A stretch of 64,000 nt of DNA from Pseudolysinimonas_A sp041984585 (GCA_041984585.1 JBHIXX010000007.1:1-64000); one strand, 5' to 3'; shown: positions 1 through 9,679, counted from the first letter of the stretch. A program made the numbers and translations. Notes: generated by a model from the sequence alone, not told the origin.

Positions 1-42
1 GACAACGTCCTCGCGAAACTCCAGCGGATACGGTCCGGGCAT
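1..42 (-). CDS. IS3-type transposase OrfA, N-terminal fragment
   Basis: An ATG at 42..40 opens a frame that runs off the left edge after 14 codons. It reads MPGPYPLEFREDVV, which resembles the start of many actinobacterial IS3-family OrfA transposases (helix-turn-helix DNA-binding subunit). A strong Shine-Dalgarno (AGGAGG, within 51-58) stands 8 nt upstream. Only the extreme N-terminus is visible, so the family call rests on the start motif and cannot be tested further here. Together with the lower G+C of 1-557 it marks mobile DNA abutting the tRNA-Arg gene. Confidence 0.6.
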   Translation of the reverse strand, partial: MPGPYPLEFREDVV

Positions 43-72
43 GATGACATCCTCCCTCCCAGGGCCAAAACC

Positions 73-426
73 CTAGAAGTCAGTCGTCACCGGATCTTGC
101 ACCAGTCCCTTACCCTCCATCGCCGACATCGCGGCGCCGTCGTAGATGACGGTGAGGTCGATGTCTTCTGGCTCCGGCTTACTTGTGATGAAGCTCCCCG
201 CGAACCAGAGACCCAGGAGGAGCCGCTCGGCAGCTTTCTCCTCGGCTGCGTCCCACTCGATCAGATAGTCCTCAAGGCGTCGCCACAGCATCTCTCTCCG
301 GGCGGGCGGAGTTGAGGCGTAGGGAAGAACGAATGCGTCCCTGATTTCCTCAAGGCTCGAGAGATAGCGGCCCGGAGGGATGTGCCCTGATACAGGATCT
401 CGAGGCGGGATCACGTTCGAGAGCAT
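73..426 (-). CDS. Nucleotidyltransferase-like protein (DUF6932-like)
   Basis: A 117-residue protein. The N-terminus (IPPRDPVSGHIPPGRYLSSL) and the later LWFAGSFITSKPEPEDIDLT resemble DUF6932-type proteins; the second has the GS...DxD pattern of the nucleotidyltransferase fold. The open frame extends upstream to 615 but there runs through the tRNA-Arg gene, so that longer start is not credible; ATG 426 fits the family N-terminus although its Shine-Dalgarno is weak. G+C is visibly lower than in the rest of the window and the gene lies between an IS start and a tRNA 3' end, which suggests horizontal acquisition. Such genes can be toxin-like or orphan; substrate and activity are unknown. Confidence 0.6.
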   Translation of the reverse strand: MLSNVIPPRDPVSGHIPPGRYLSSLEEIRDAFVLPYASTPPARREMLWRRLEDYLIEWDAAEEKAAERLLLGLWFAGSFITSKPEPEDIDLTVIYDGAAMSAMEGKGLVQDPVTTDF

Positions 427-557
427 ATTTGCTACGACCCCAGGGCCGAACCCCCAAAGCGAGGACCTGTGTGGGCGCGAAAGAGCGGCATCAGGAAACG
501 CTCGTTCGAGTCGCCGTCGTCGATCTGCGATCCGGGTCAGCAACTGCAGCAACGGTG
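427..557. other. Open, non-genic strip between tRNA-Arg and island gene
   Basis: These 131 bases on the 3' side of the tRNA remain open in the frame of the downstream nucleotidyltransferase-like gene but have no convincing start codon with a Shine-Dalgarno. They may hold that gene's promoter, or a decayed 5' extension of it. No repeat of the tRNA 3' end is seen here. Confidence 0.4.
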
Positions 558-629
558 TGCCCCTGGAGGGACTCGAACCCCCAACCCTCTCCTTAGGACG
601 GAGCTGCTCTTCCATTGAGCTACAGAGGC
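558..629 (-). tRNA. tRNA-Arg (anticodon CCT)
   Basis: The reverse strand folds as a complete cloverleaf: acceptor GCCTCTG pairs with CAGGGGC (one U-G wobble), the D arm contains AGCTCAATGG, the anticodon loop is GTCCTAA giving CCU (reads AGG), the T loop is TTCGAGT, and the discriminator is A. CCA is not encoded. Its 3' end faces the lower-GC mobile DNA on the left, the usual orientation for a genomic island inserted at a tRNA 3' end. Confidence 0.95.
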
Positions 630-677
630 GGGCGCGACGAGTCTAGCCGCGCGCTTCCGCGGCGTCGGCGGGCCGCC

Positions 678-1175
678 TCAGGCGGCGGGCGCCAGGTACT
701 CGTCCCACTGCGGCTGCGAGCGCTCCGCCCCGCGCACGAGCCACGCGGTGCCGTGCGGCGGGCGCGGGATCATGCGCAGCTTCCACCCCATCTCCTGCGG
801 GGTGCGGTCGCCCTTGATGTTGTTGCACTTGAGGCAGCAGGCGACGAGGTTCTCCCACGAGTCGGCGCCGCCGCGGGAGCGCGGGATGATGTGGTCGATG
901 GTGGTGGCGCTGGCGGCGCAGTAGCCGCAGCGCTGCTGGTCGCGGCGCAGCACCCCGCGACGCGACACGGGGATCGATCGGCCCGAGGGGACCCGCACGT
1001 AGCGGCGGAGCAGGATGACCGACGGCCGGTCCCACTCCCCCGTCAACCCGAGCACCGGGTGATCCTCGTCACTGGCGATGATCGTCGCCTTGCCGGCGAG
1101 TACGAGCACGAGGGCTCGCTTGAACGACACGACCGCGAGCGGCTCGTATCCGGCGTTCAAAACCAGGGTGCGCAT
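678..1175 (-). CDS. HNH endonuclease family protein
   Basis: A 165-residue protein starting MRTLVLNAGYEPL, the usual N-terminus of this actinobacterial HNH family. Two CxxC pairs (CGYC and CLKC) that should bind structural zinc surround the core TTIDHIIPRSRGGADSWENL, with D-H, N and the following N-K expected of the beta-beta-alpha-metal nuclease site. Start ATG 1175 has GAGGAGA 7 nt upstream; a longer frame to 1256 lacks support. The family is near universal in Actinobacteria, usually as a lone chromosomal gene. The biological substrate is not known to me; DNA nicking or cleavage is inferred from the fold. Confidence 0.85.
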   Translation of the reverse strand: MRTLVLNAGYEPLAVVSFKRALVLVLAGKATIIASDEDHPVLGLTGEWDRPSVILLRRYVRVPSGRSIPVSRRGVLRRDQQRCGYCAASATTIDHIIPRSRGGADSWENLVACCLKCNNIKGDRTPQEMGWKLRMIPRPPHGTAWLVRGAERSQPQWDEYLAPAA

Positions 1176-1257
1176 CCGGGGTTCTCCTCTCGAAACCGCC
1201 CGCACGGCTTGCGGGCTTCCGAATCCCTCGGAGCGCCGAGAACCCGGGAGGAGCACG

Positions 1258-1287
1258 AAAAAAGGCGCCGTCGCGAACGACAGCGCC
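1258..1287 (-). terminator. Intrinsic terminator of the 33-codon unit
   Basis: On the minus strand a 10-bp stem (GGCGCTGTCG with CGACGGCGCC, one G-U pair) closed by a UUCG tetraloop (1264-1287) is followed by six T (1258-1263). It begins directly after the stop codon of the small ORF and separates it from the HNH gene. Confidence 0.9.
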
Positions 1288-1389
1288 TTACTTCACCGGA
1301 CCGTGACAGGGCACGACCGGACGGATGCTGCGCCCTATGCGGAAGCGCGTGCGGGCGTCCATGGTGGGGACGCTGCTCACGTGTCGCAT
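1288..1389 (-). CDS. 33-residue arginine-rich small protein, unknown
   Basis: ATG 1389 opens a 33-codon frame ending in TAA at 1288. A good Shine-Dalgarno (GAGGAG, 6 nt spacing) precedes it and an intrinsic terminator starts immediately after the stop. The peptide begins MRHVSSVPTMDARTRFRIG, has six Arg and two His, one Cys in VVPCHGPVK, and no membrane segment or signal peptide. I do not recognise it. The complete package of promoter, 5' hairpin, Shine-Dalgarno, ORF and terminator in under 180 bp argues for a real gene. Alternatives are a leader peptide attenuating the HNH gene, or a small RNA in which the ORF is incidental. Confidence 0.6.
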   Translation of the reverse strand: MRHVSSVPTMDARTRFRIGRSIRPVVPCHGPVK

Positions 1390-1405
1390 GGGGCTCTCCT
1401 CGAGT

Positions 1406-1435
1406 CCTTCGGAGTCTCCGAAGGGTTCCAGGTTA
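1406..1435 (-). promoter_or_regulatory. Promoter and 5' hairpin of the 33-codon unit
   Basis: A -10 like TAACCT lies at 1435..1430. The transcript would start about 1424, exactly where a perfect 8-bp inverted repeat (CCTTCGGA, 3-nt loop, TCCGAAGG; 1406-1424) begins. The message would thus open with a hairpin, followed within 4 nt by the Shine-Dalgarno region. The promoter is inferred; the inverted repeat is seen. Confidence 0.5.
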
Positions 1436-1582
1436 GCCGGTCGTCATCGAACAGCCGGTAACGGCGCGATGACGATCCCGTCGCAGACCCCTTCCCGCGC
1501 AGCCCGGTAACCGCCGCAGCCGGTGTCGCACACCGGGCGAAGCCGCACGCACATGCGGCGCCCGACCCCAGGCCGACGGGCG

Positions 1583-2698
1583 TCAGAGCCGGCCGAACCC
1601 CGCCAGGATGCGCTCCCCCAGCTCGGCGCGGTCCTCGAGCGGCAGGAACGCCGCGTCGGCGGCCGTGAGCTGGAAGCCGAGCACGTCGTCTGCGTCGTAG
1701 CCGAACGTGTCGGCGAGCAGGCCGATCTCGCGGGTCAGGCTCGTTCCGCTCATCAGACGGTTGTCGGTGTTGACGGTCACGGCGAAGCCGAGCTGGTGCA
1801 GCACGTCGAACGGGTGCCCCGCCATCCCCTCCCCCCACGCGGTGAACGCGGCGGTCTGCAGGTTCGACGACGGGCTCGTCTCGAGCACGACGCCGCGGTC
1901 CTTCACCCACTGGGCGAGGCGGCCGAGGCTCACGTACTGCGCCTCGTCGTCGCTCGACTCGAGGGCGATGTCCTCGGCGATGCACACGCCGTGGCCGAGG
2001 CGCAGCGCGTGCCCGTCGACGAGGGCGCTGCGGATGCTCTCCAGCCCGTCGGCCTCGCCGGCGTGCACCGTCACCGGGAAGCACTCGCGGGCGAGCAGGT
2101 CGAACGCGTCGGCGAACCGCGACGGCGGGAAGCCCTTCTCGGGCCCGGCGATGTCGAAGCCGACTGCGCCGCGGTCCCGGTGGCGCAGCGCCAGCTCGGC
2201 GATCTCCATCCCGCGGTCCGCCTGCCGCATGGCGCTGATCAGCTGCCCGGCCCGGATCCAGCCGCCGCGCGCCTCCTCAGCGTCGATCGCCTCGTCGATG
2301 CCGGCCTGCACCGCCTCCACGGCGGCGTCGAGGCTCAGGCCGTTGCGCACGTGCTGCTCCGGCGCCCAGCGGATCTCGCCCCAGACGACGCCGTCGGCGA
2401 CGAGGTCCTCGACGAACTCGCGCGCGATCCGGCGCAGGTGCTCCTCGGTCTGCATCACCGCGATCGTGATGTCGAACGTCTTCAGGTAGTCGACCAGGTT
2501 CCCGCTCGAGCACGACCCGAGGAACCAGTCGGCGAGCGCGCCGGGCTCGGTGGCGGGCAGCTCGAGCCCGATCTCGTCGGCGATCTCGATGATCGTCGAC
2601 GGCCGCAGCCCGCCGTCGAGGTGATCGTGCAGGGACACCTTCGGCAGCTCCGCGACCGGGATGTCGGAACCGGGCAGGCGGATGTCGGGGACCGTCAT
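1583..2698 (-). CDS. add: Adenosine deaminase
   Basis: A 371-residue amidohydrolase that deaminates adenosine or deoxyadenosine to inosine. The metal site is visible: LHDHLDGG (H24, H26), VTVHAGEAD (H212, catalytic E215), LGHG (H236) and the metal Asp in TVNTDNRLMSG (D312). The residue after it is Asn instead of the Asp of classical TDDP, a variant I associate with actinobacterial ADAs. Length fits the family. It lies convergent to the HNH unit and divergent from the nucleoside hydrolase, in a nucleoside salvage neighbourhood. Confidence 0.93.
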   Translation of the reverse strand: MTVPDIRLPGSDIPVAELPKVSLHDHLDGGLRPSTIIEIADEIGLELPATEPGALADWFLGSCSSGNLVDYLKTFDITIAVMQTEEHLRRIAREFVEDLVADGVVWGEIRWAPEQHVRNGLSLDAAVEAVQAGIDEAIDAEEARGGWIRAGQLISAMRQADRGMEIAELALRHRDRGAVGFDIAGPEKGFPPSRFADAFDLLARECFPVTVHAGEADGLESIRSALVDGHALRLGHGVCIAEDIALESSDDEAQYVSLGRLAQWVKDRGVVLETSPSSNLQTAAFTAWGEGMAGHPFDVLHQLGFAVTVNTDNRLMSGTSLTREIGLLADTFGYDADDVLGFQLTAADAAFLPLEDRAELGERILAGFGRL

Positions 2699-2791
2699 GC
2701 TCCCAGGCTAGGGCCGCGGCACCCCGTCGCGACACCGCCCCGCTGCGGGACGGCCCGGCCGCGACCCGCCGAGCCGATCGCGCGCCGCCCG

Positions 2792-2797
2792 TAGGCT
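2792..2797 (+). promoter_or_regulatory. -10 box TAGGCT, leaderless start of nucleoside hydrolase
   Basis: TAGGCT ends 6 nt before GTG 2804, with no Shine-Dalgarno between; transcription should begin at or next to the start codon. Confidence 0.6.
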
Positions 2798-2803
2798 CGA
2801 GCC

Positions 2804-3751
2804 GTGCCCCGCCGCATCATCCTCGACTGCGACCCGGGGCACGACGACGCGGTGGCGATGATCCTCGCGCACGGCGACCCCGGCATCGACCTGGTCGGTG
2901 TCACCACCGTGGCCGGCAACCAGACCATCGAGAAGGTCACCCGCAACGCGCTCGCGGTGGCCCGGGTGATCGGACTCGACGCACCGGTGGCCCGGGGTGC
3001 CGCGCATCCGCTGCAGCGTCCGCTCGACACCGCCGAGGAGACCCACGGCGACTCGGGGCTCGACGGCCCGCGGTTGCCCGAACCGACCCACGCGCTCGAC
3101 CCGCGCCCCGCCTGGCAGTTCATCGTCGACTCGGTGATGGCGGCCGAACCCGGCGAGATCACGCTCGTGCCGACCGGGGCGCTCACCAACATCGCGCTCG
3201 CCCTGCGACTCGAACCGCAGATCGTCGACCGGGTGCGCGAGGTGGTGCTCATGGGCGGCGCCGTGCACGGCGGCAACTGGAGCCCGACCGCCGAGTTCAA
3301 CATCCTGGTCGACCCCGAGGCGGCGGATGCCGTCTTCACCGCCGGATGGCGGGTCACCATGGTCGGCCTCGACGCGACGCACCGGGCGCTCGCCACCCCG
3401 CACGTGGTGGAGCGCATCGCGGAGATCGGCACCGGTCCGGCGCGCTTCGTCGGCGAGCTGATGGAGTTCTTCGCCGAGGCCTACCGCGAGACGCAGGGGT
3501 TCGACCACCCGCCGGTGCACGACCCCGTCGCCGTCGCCGCCGTGATCGACCCGACCCTGCTCACGCTCGTCCCCACGCCGATCCGCGTCGAGACGCGCGG
3601 CGCGCACACCCTCGGCATGACGGTGACCGACCTGCGCCGCGACTGGCCCGACGACACCCCGACCCGCGTCGCCCTCGACCTCGACGCGCCCCGCTTCTGG
3701 GACCTGGTGATCGCCGCGATCGAGCGGATCGGCGACCCGCCGCTCGACTGA
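2804..3751 (+). CDS. Inosine/uridine-preferring nucleoside hydrolase family protein
   Basis: A 315-residue protein of the IU-nucleoside hydrolase family, which cleaves the N-glycosidic bond of ribonucleosides. The calcium-binding N-terminus DCDPGHDDAVA is intact, as are TGALTNIA, the VLMGGAVHGGN segment, AEFNILVDPEAA and the C-terminal HDPVAVA. GTG 2804 directly follows a -10 box. It stands between adenosine deaminase and the thymidine phosphorylase operon, so a role in catabolic nucleoside salvage is likely. Base preference (purine or pyrimidine) cannot be read from the motifs with confidence. Confidence 0.92.
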   Translation: MPRRIILDCDPGHDDAVAMILAHGDPGIDLVGVTTVAGNQTIEKVTRNALAVARVIGLDAPVARGAAHPLQRPLDTAEETHGDSGLDGPRLPEPTHALDPRPAWQFIVDSVMAAEPGEITLVPTGALTNIALALRLEPQIVDRVREVVLMGGAVHGGNWSPTAEFNILVDPEAADAVFTAGWRVTMVGLDATHRALATPHVVERIAEIGTGPARFVGELMEFFAEAYRETQGFDHPPVHDPVAVAAVIDPTLLTLVPTPIRVETRGAHTLGMTVTDLRRDWPDDTPTRVALDLDAPRFWDLVIAAIERIGDPPLD

Positions 3752-3794
3752 GCCGGACAGCCCGCGACCCCGCGGCCGTCAGCCCCCGCGGCCG

Positions 3795-5086
<1,292 letters not shown>

Positions 5087-5087
<1 letters not shown>

Positions 5088-5560
5088 CAGCCGTCCTCCC
5101 CCTCCGGGGCCGGCACCGCCGCCGTCGGGTCGGCCTGCTCCTCGCCGCGGTAGGCGGCGAGCGTGCGCGGCCCGAACGCGTCGGGGATCACCTCGTCGAT
5201 GGTCTTGATGCCCGACACCGTGTCGAGCAGCATCCCCTCGGCGGAGTGCTCGAACAACAGCTGTCGGCATCGGCCGCACGGCATCAGCGCCCCGCCGTTG
5301 CCGTCGACGCAGGTGAAGGCGACCAGCTTGCCGCCGCCGGTCATGTGCAGGCTCGACACCAGCGCGCACTCGGCGCACAGGGTGAGGCCGTACGACGCGT
5401 TCTCGACGTTGGCGCCGGAGAGCACCCGGCCGTCGTCGACGATCGCCGCGACCCCCACCGGGAACCTCGAGTACGGCACGTAGGCGTGGGTGAGCGCATC
5501 CCGGGCGACGGCGCGCAGCGCCTCCCAGTCGATCGCGGCCGAGTCGACGTCGGGCGACAT
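5087..5560 (-). CDS. cdd: Cytidine deaminase
   Basis: A 157-residue homotetrameric-type cytidine deaminase. The zinc site is visible: CAECALVSS (CxE motif) and PCGRCRQ (PCxxC), and the substrate loop NVENASYG is present. About 20 extra residues form an acidic, Ala/Pro-rich C-terminal tail (EEQADPTAAVPAPEGEDG) beyond the usual family length; this may be a disordered extension. It starts 10 nt after the second permease gene and overlaps deoA by one base, so it belongs to the same operon and feeds imported cytidine into the uridine pool. Confidence 0.95.
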
Positions 5561-5570
5561 CCGGGGGTTC

Positions 5571-6845
5571 CTAACTCTTGATGTACGGCACGCCGTCCGC
5601 GGCCGGCGGACGCGACTTGCCCACCAGACCGGCCACGGCGAACAGGGTGACCACGTAAGGCAGCATCAGCATGAACTGGCTGGGCACCGGCGAGCCGATG
5701 ACGCTGAGCGCGTTCTGCAGATTCGACGCGAACCCGAACAGCAGCGCCGCCAGGGTCGCGCGCACGGGATCCCAGCGTCCGAAGATCACCGCGGCGAGCG
5801 CGATGAAGCCGATGCCGTTGGTCATGTCCTTGTCGAAGATGCCCGCCTGCCCGAGCACGATGAACGCGCCGCCGGTGCCGGCCAGCGCACCGCTCACCAC
5901 CACGTTGCGGAAGCGCGTGCTCGCCACGTTGATGCCGACCGTGTCGGCCGCCATCGGGTGCTCGCCCACCGAGCGCAGGCGCAGGCCCCAGCGGGTGCGG
6001 TAGAGCGCGAACGCGACCAGCGCCACCAGCACGTAGAGCAGGTAGACGAGGATCGTCTGCCGGAAGAAGGTCGGCCCGATCACCGGGATCTGGCTGAGCA
6101 GCGGGATGTCGATGCGCTCGAGCCGCGGCGGGCTGTTGAACGCCTCCCGGTCGGAGCTGAGCCACGACAGGTAGAGGAACCCGGTGAGCCCCGAGACGAG
6201 CACGTTGATCACGACACCGACGATGACCTGCTCGACGAAGTAGCGCACCGCGAACACCGCGAGCAGCAGACCGACGAGCATGCCCGAGAGCGCCGCGGCG
6301 AGGATGCCGGGGTACGGGTTCTGCGTCATCGACGCCACGGCGGTGGCGCTGAACGCGCCGAGCAGCAGCTGCGCCTCGATCGCGATGTTCACCACGCCGA
6401 CGCGCTCGCCGATGACGCCGGTGAGGGCGCCGTAGATGAGCGGCACCGAGAGCAGCAGGGCTCCCGAGAGCAGACCCGGCACCTGGATGGTCGCCCCGGC
6501 GCCGGCCCAGGCGAGGAACCCGATGGCGGCGAGCACCGCGCCGACGGCGATCAGCCAGAGCGGCACCGCGATGCGCCGCCAGATCATCACCGCGGTGACC
6601 ACCGCGATCGCCGCGATCGCCACGGTCACGACGACCCCGCCCGCGATCGTCGGGTAGGAGAGCACCGGCAGGGCGACGAAGTCGGTCGCGGCCGACAGGT
6701 TGAACGAGCTGACCTCGTCGGGCGCGGTGAGCACGAACAGCACGAGCGAGATCACCGCGACGACCCCGAACACGATGGGGGTCTTCCAGTTGCGGCGGTC
6801 GATCCGGTGGCGGGTCGACGCGGCGCGGGCCAGCACGGCGCTCAC
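5571..6845 (-). CDS. Nucleoside ABC transporter, second permease subunit
   Basis: A 424-residue branched-chain-permease-like membrane protein (BPD_transp_2 type). An N-terminal segment with several hydrophobic helices precedes the conserved core GALTGVIGERVGVVNIAIEAQLLLG and the EAA-like coupling region. The GTG start at 6845 overlaps the stop of the first permease (GTGA), a coupled pair. Gene order BMP lipoprotein, ATPase, permease, permease is that of BmpA/NupABC-type nucleoside importers. The adjacent cdd and deoA genes support nucleosides as cargo. Confidence 0.9.
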   Translation of the reverse strand: MSAVLARAASTRHRIDRRNWKTPIVFGVVAVISLVLFVLTAPDEVSSFNLSAATDFVALPVLSYPTIAGGVVVTVAIAAIAVVTAVMIWRRIAVPLWLIAVGAVLAAIGFLAWAGAGATIQVPGLLSGALLLSVPLIYGALTGVIGERVGVVNIAIEAQLLLGAFSATAVASMTQNPYPGILAAALSGMLVGLLLAVFAVRYFVEQVIVGVVINVLVSGLTGFLYLSWLSSDREAFNSPPRLERIDIPLLSQIPVIGPTFFRQTILVYLLYVLVALVAFALYRTRWGLRLRSVGEHPMAADTVGINVASTRFRNVVVSGALAGTGGAFIVLGQAGIFDKDMTNGIGFIALAAVIFGRWDPVRATLAALLFGFASNLQNALSVIGSPVPSQFMLMLPYVVTLFAVAGLVGKSRPPAADGVPYIKS

Positions 6846-8113
6846 TTGGCCACCTCCGTCGTGTCGGCGCCGCCCGGCGTGCCGGTGACCCCCGGTTTCG
6901 CAGCCCGCCGCGAGCGCGGTTCGGGAAGGCGGAAGATCGCGCGCACGAGCGGCGGGGCGGCGAGGAACAGCACGATGAGCGACTGCACGACGAGCACGAT
7001 GTCGATCGGGATGCCCTCCGCGATCTGCATCGTGTAGCTGCCGGCCTGCAGGGCCCCGAACAGCAGCCCCGCGCCGAAGGTGCCCCACGGGGTGGAGCGG
7101 CCGAGCAGCGCGACCGTGATCGCGTCGAACCCGATGCCCGAGTCGACGCCCTCGGTGAACCCGCTCGGCGTGGTGCCGAGGATCATCGTCGAGATCGCCA
7201 GGCCCGAGAAGCCGCCCGCGACGAGCATCGCGTAGAGGTAGATGCGCTCCACCTTGATGCCCGCCGACCGCGCGGCGGCCGGGTTGAGCCCCACGGCGCG
7301 GAAGCGGAAGCCGAGCGCCGAGCGCTCGATCAGCCACCAGGCGACGAGTGTCGCCGCGATGACCACCGGGAAGCCCCAGTGCAGCACGAAGCCGTCGCCC
7401 AGCAGCGGCGCGAGCACCGCGTTGTCGTTGGGCGCCGGCGAGCGCGGGTTGAACTGGCCGGGCGCCTGCAGCACCGGGGTGCGCAGCAGGTAGGCGATGA
7501 GGTAGAGGCCGACGAAGTTGAGCATGATCGTCGAGATCACCTCGTGCGCGCCGGTCCACGCCTTCAGCGCCCCGGCGATGCCACCCCAGATCGCGCCGCC
7601 GATGATGCCCATCGCGACCGCCACGATCGCGTGCAGCACGGGCGGCAGGTCCCAGGCGAAGCTCGCGTAGCCTGCGAAGATCGCGCCGACCAGCATCTGC
7701 CCGCGGCCGCCGATGTTGAACAGCCCGACGCGGAACGCGATGGCGACGCCGAGTCCGGCCGCGATCAGCGGCGTGGCGAACACCAGCGACTGCGTCAGCG
7801 GACGGATGCCGACCACGAAGCTGTCGGCGCGGAAGTTGTAGACGGCCCCCTGGAAGAGCGCGATGTAGGCGCCCGAGATCGAGTCCCAGATGGCCGCGAA
7901 CGTCGCGCCGGGAGCCGCGAAGAAGTAGGTGAACGCCTCGTGCACGTCGTCGTCGATGGCGACGATCAGGATGCTGCCGCCGAGCACCGCGAGCAGCACC
8001 GAGAGCACGGTGGTGAGCGGCGGCGCGTGCACGATCTCGTCGAGCGCGCGCTTCCACCGCGACGGCGACGGATCCGCCGCGATCTCGGGCAGGGTCTGCT
8101 TGTCGCCGCTCAT
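6842..8113 (-). CDS. Nucleoside ABC transporter, first permease subunit
   Basis: A 423-residue integral membrane protein with a cytoplasmic N-terminus, one isolated early helix (around residues 35-55), a ~45-residue loop, and a permease core containing AFRVGLFNIGGRGQMLVGAIFAGY and the GLNPAAARSAGI coupling segment. It overlaps the ATPase gene by 4 nt (ATGA) and the second permease by 4 nt. The two unequal permeases should form the heterodimeric pore of the importer. Confidence 0.9.
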   Translation of the reverse strand: MSGDKQTLPEIAADPSPSRWKRALDEIVHAPPLTTVLSVLLAVLGGSILIVAIDDDVHEAFTYFFAAPGATFAAIWDSISGAYIALFQGAVYNFRADSFVVGIRPLTQSLVFATPLIAAGLGVAIAFRVGLFNIGGRGQMLVGAIFAGYASFAWDLPPVLHAIVAVAMGIIGGAIWGGIAGALKAWTGAHEVISTIMLNFVGLYLIAYLLRTPVLQAPGQFNPRSPAPNDNAVLAPLLGDGFVLHWGFPVVIAATLVAWWLIERSALGFRFRAVGLNPAAARSAGIKVERIYLYAMLVAGGFSGLAISTMILGTTPSGFTEGVDSGIGFDAITVALLGRSTPWGTFGAGLLFGALQAGSYTMQIAEGIPIDIVLVVQSLIVLFLAAPPLVRAIFRLPEPRSRRAAKPGVTGTPGGADTTEVAK

Positions 8114-9627
8114 GCCGCCGCCTCATCCGCGTTGGAGCCCGCCATGATCAGGCCCAGCCTGTCGCGCGGGACATCCGGATCGAGGACGGCCTGCACCTTG
8201 CCCTTGTACATGACGGCGATGCGATCGGCCAGCGCGTAGACCTCGTCGAGCTCGGTCGAGACCACGATCACCGGCAGACCCGCGTCGCGCGCGGCGACGA
8301 TCTGCGCGTGCACGAACTCGATCGAGCCGACGTCGAGACCGCGGGTGGGCTGCGCGATGAGCAGCAGCTCGAGCCCGTCGCGGCTCAGCTCGCGGGCGAG
8401 CACCACCTTCTGCTGGTTGCCGCCCGACAGGGTGCGCACCCGGGCCGCGATGCCCGAGGCGCGGATGTCGAACGCCGCCAGCTTGTCGCGGGCGAAGTCG
8501 TCGCGGGCGCCGCGGCGGATCGAGCCCCACCGCACGAACGGCTCGCCGCGGCTGCGGTCGAGCATCAGGTTCTCTGCGATGGTGAAGTCGGCGACCAGGC
8601 CGTCCTCGCGGCGGTCCTCGGGCACGTAGCCGACACCGGCGTCGAGCACGGCGAGGGTCGACCGGCCGAGCAGCTCGGCGCCGTTCAGCCTCACGCTCCC
8701 CTCGACGCGGTGCTCGAGGCCCATGATCGCCTCGACCAGCTCGGTCTGCCCGTTGCCCTGCACGCCCGCGATGGCGAGGATCTCGCCCTTGCGCACCTCG
8801 AGCGAGACGCCGTCGACGACGCGGGCGCCGCGCGCGTCGGCCACCCGCAGGTCGTCGACGCGCAGCGCCACCTCGCCCGGGTCGGCCGGGCCCTTGTCGA
8901 TGGTCAGATCGACCGCGCGGCCCACCATCATCGAGGCCAGCTCGGCGCTCGACGACTCGGGGCTCGCCTCGCCGACCACCTTGCCGAGGCGGATGACGGT
9001 GATGCGGTCGGCGACCTCGCGCACCTCGCGGAGCTTGTGGGTGATGAAGACGATCGACGTGCCCTCCGCCTTCAGCTGGCGCAGGATGGCCATGAACTCG
9101 TCGGTCTCCTGCGGCGTGAGCACCGCGGTGGGCTCGTCGAAGACGAGGATGCCGGCGTCGCGGGAGAGCGCCTTCACGATCTCCACCCGCTGCTGCACCC
9201 CGACCGGCAGGTCCTCGACGACCGCGTCGGGGTCGAGGTCGAAACCGAATCGGGCCGAGATGTCGTGCACCAGCCGGCGCGAGGCCTCGAGGTCGAGGAT
9301 GCCGGGGCCGCGCACCGACTCGTGGCCGAGGGCCACGTTCTCGGCCACCGTGAAGACGGGCACCAGCATGAAGTGCTGGTGCACCATCCCGATGCCGGCC
9401 TTCATGGCCTCACCGGGTCCGGCGAACGCCTTCTTCTCGTCATCGAGAAGGATCTCGCCGCCGTCGGGCTGGTACAGCCCGTAGAGCACGTTCATCAGCG
9501 TGGACTTGCCCGCGCCGTTCTCGCCGAGGAGGCAGTGGATCTCGCCCGGCTCGACCGTGAGGTCGATCGCGTCGTTCGCGACCAGCGCGCCGAAGCGTTT
9601 CGTGATCCCTCGAAGCTCCAGCTTCAC
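8110..9627 (-). CDS. Nucleoside ABC transporter, tandem ATPase
   Basis: A 505-residue ATPase with two nucleotide-binding domains in one chain, as usual in sugar- and nucleoside-type (CUT2/BMP) importers. Domain 1 has Walker A GENGAGKST, signature LPVGVQQRVEIVKAL and Walker B ILVFDEPT. Domain 2 has a changed Walker A (GVQGNGQTE) and a signature LSGGNQQKVVLAREL with LLIAQPTRG, so it binds but may hydrolyse ATP poorly; this asymmetry is normal in the family. GTG 9627 has GAGGAG upstream. It follows the lipoprotein gene after a 99-nt gap containing a strong stem-loop. Confidence 0.93.
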   Translation of the reverse strand: MKLELRGITKRFGALVANDAIDLTVEPGEIHCLLGENGAGKSTLMNVLYGLYQPDGGEILLDDEKKAFAGPGEAMKAGIGMVHQHFMLVPVFTVAENVALGHESVRGPGILDLEASRRLVHDISARFGFDLDPDAVVEDLPVGVQQRVEIVKALSRDAGILVFDEPTAVLTPQETDEFMAILRQLKAEGTSIVFITHKLREVREVADRITVIRLGKVVGEASPESSSAELASMMVGRAVDLTIDKGPADPGEVALRVDDLRVADARGARVVDGVSLEVRKGEILAIAGVQGNGQTELVEAIMGLEHRVEGSVRLNGAELLGRSTLAVLDAGVGYVPEDRREDGLVADFTIAENLMLDRSRGEPFVRWGSIRRGARDDFARDKLAAFDIRASGIAARVRTLSGGNQQKVVLARELSRDGLELLLIAQPTRGLDVGSIEFVHAQIVAARDAGLPVIVVSTELDEVYALADRIAVMYKGKVQAVLDPDVPRDRLGLIMAGSNADEAAA

Positions 9628-9679
9628 GATCGTCTCCTCATCGTTCGATCAGGCTCGCCCAGCGTATCGCCGGACGGCC

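Noticed and set aside
73..615. Start of the nucleotidyltransferase-like gene at 615
   Set aside because: It would place 20 codons inside the tRNA-Arg gene; the family N-terminus begins at 426.
5490..7037. 515-codon plus-strand open frame
   Set aside because: Antisense to cdd and the permease genes; long antisense frames are expected at 70% G+C. Its His/Arg/Asp-rich composition is that of a reverse-complement shadow.
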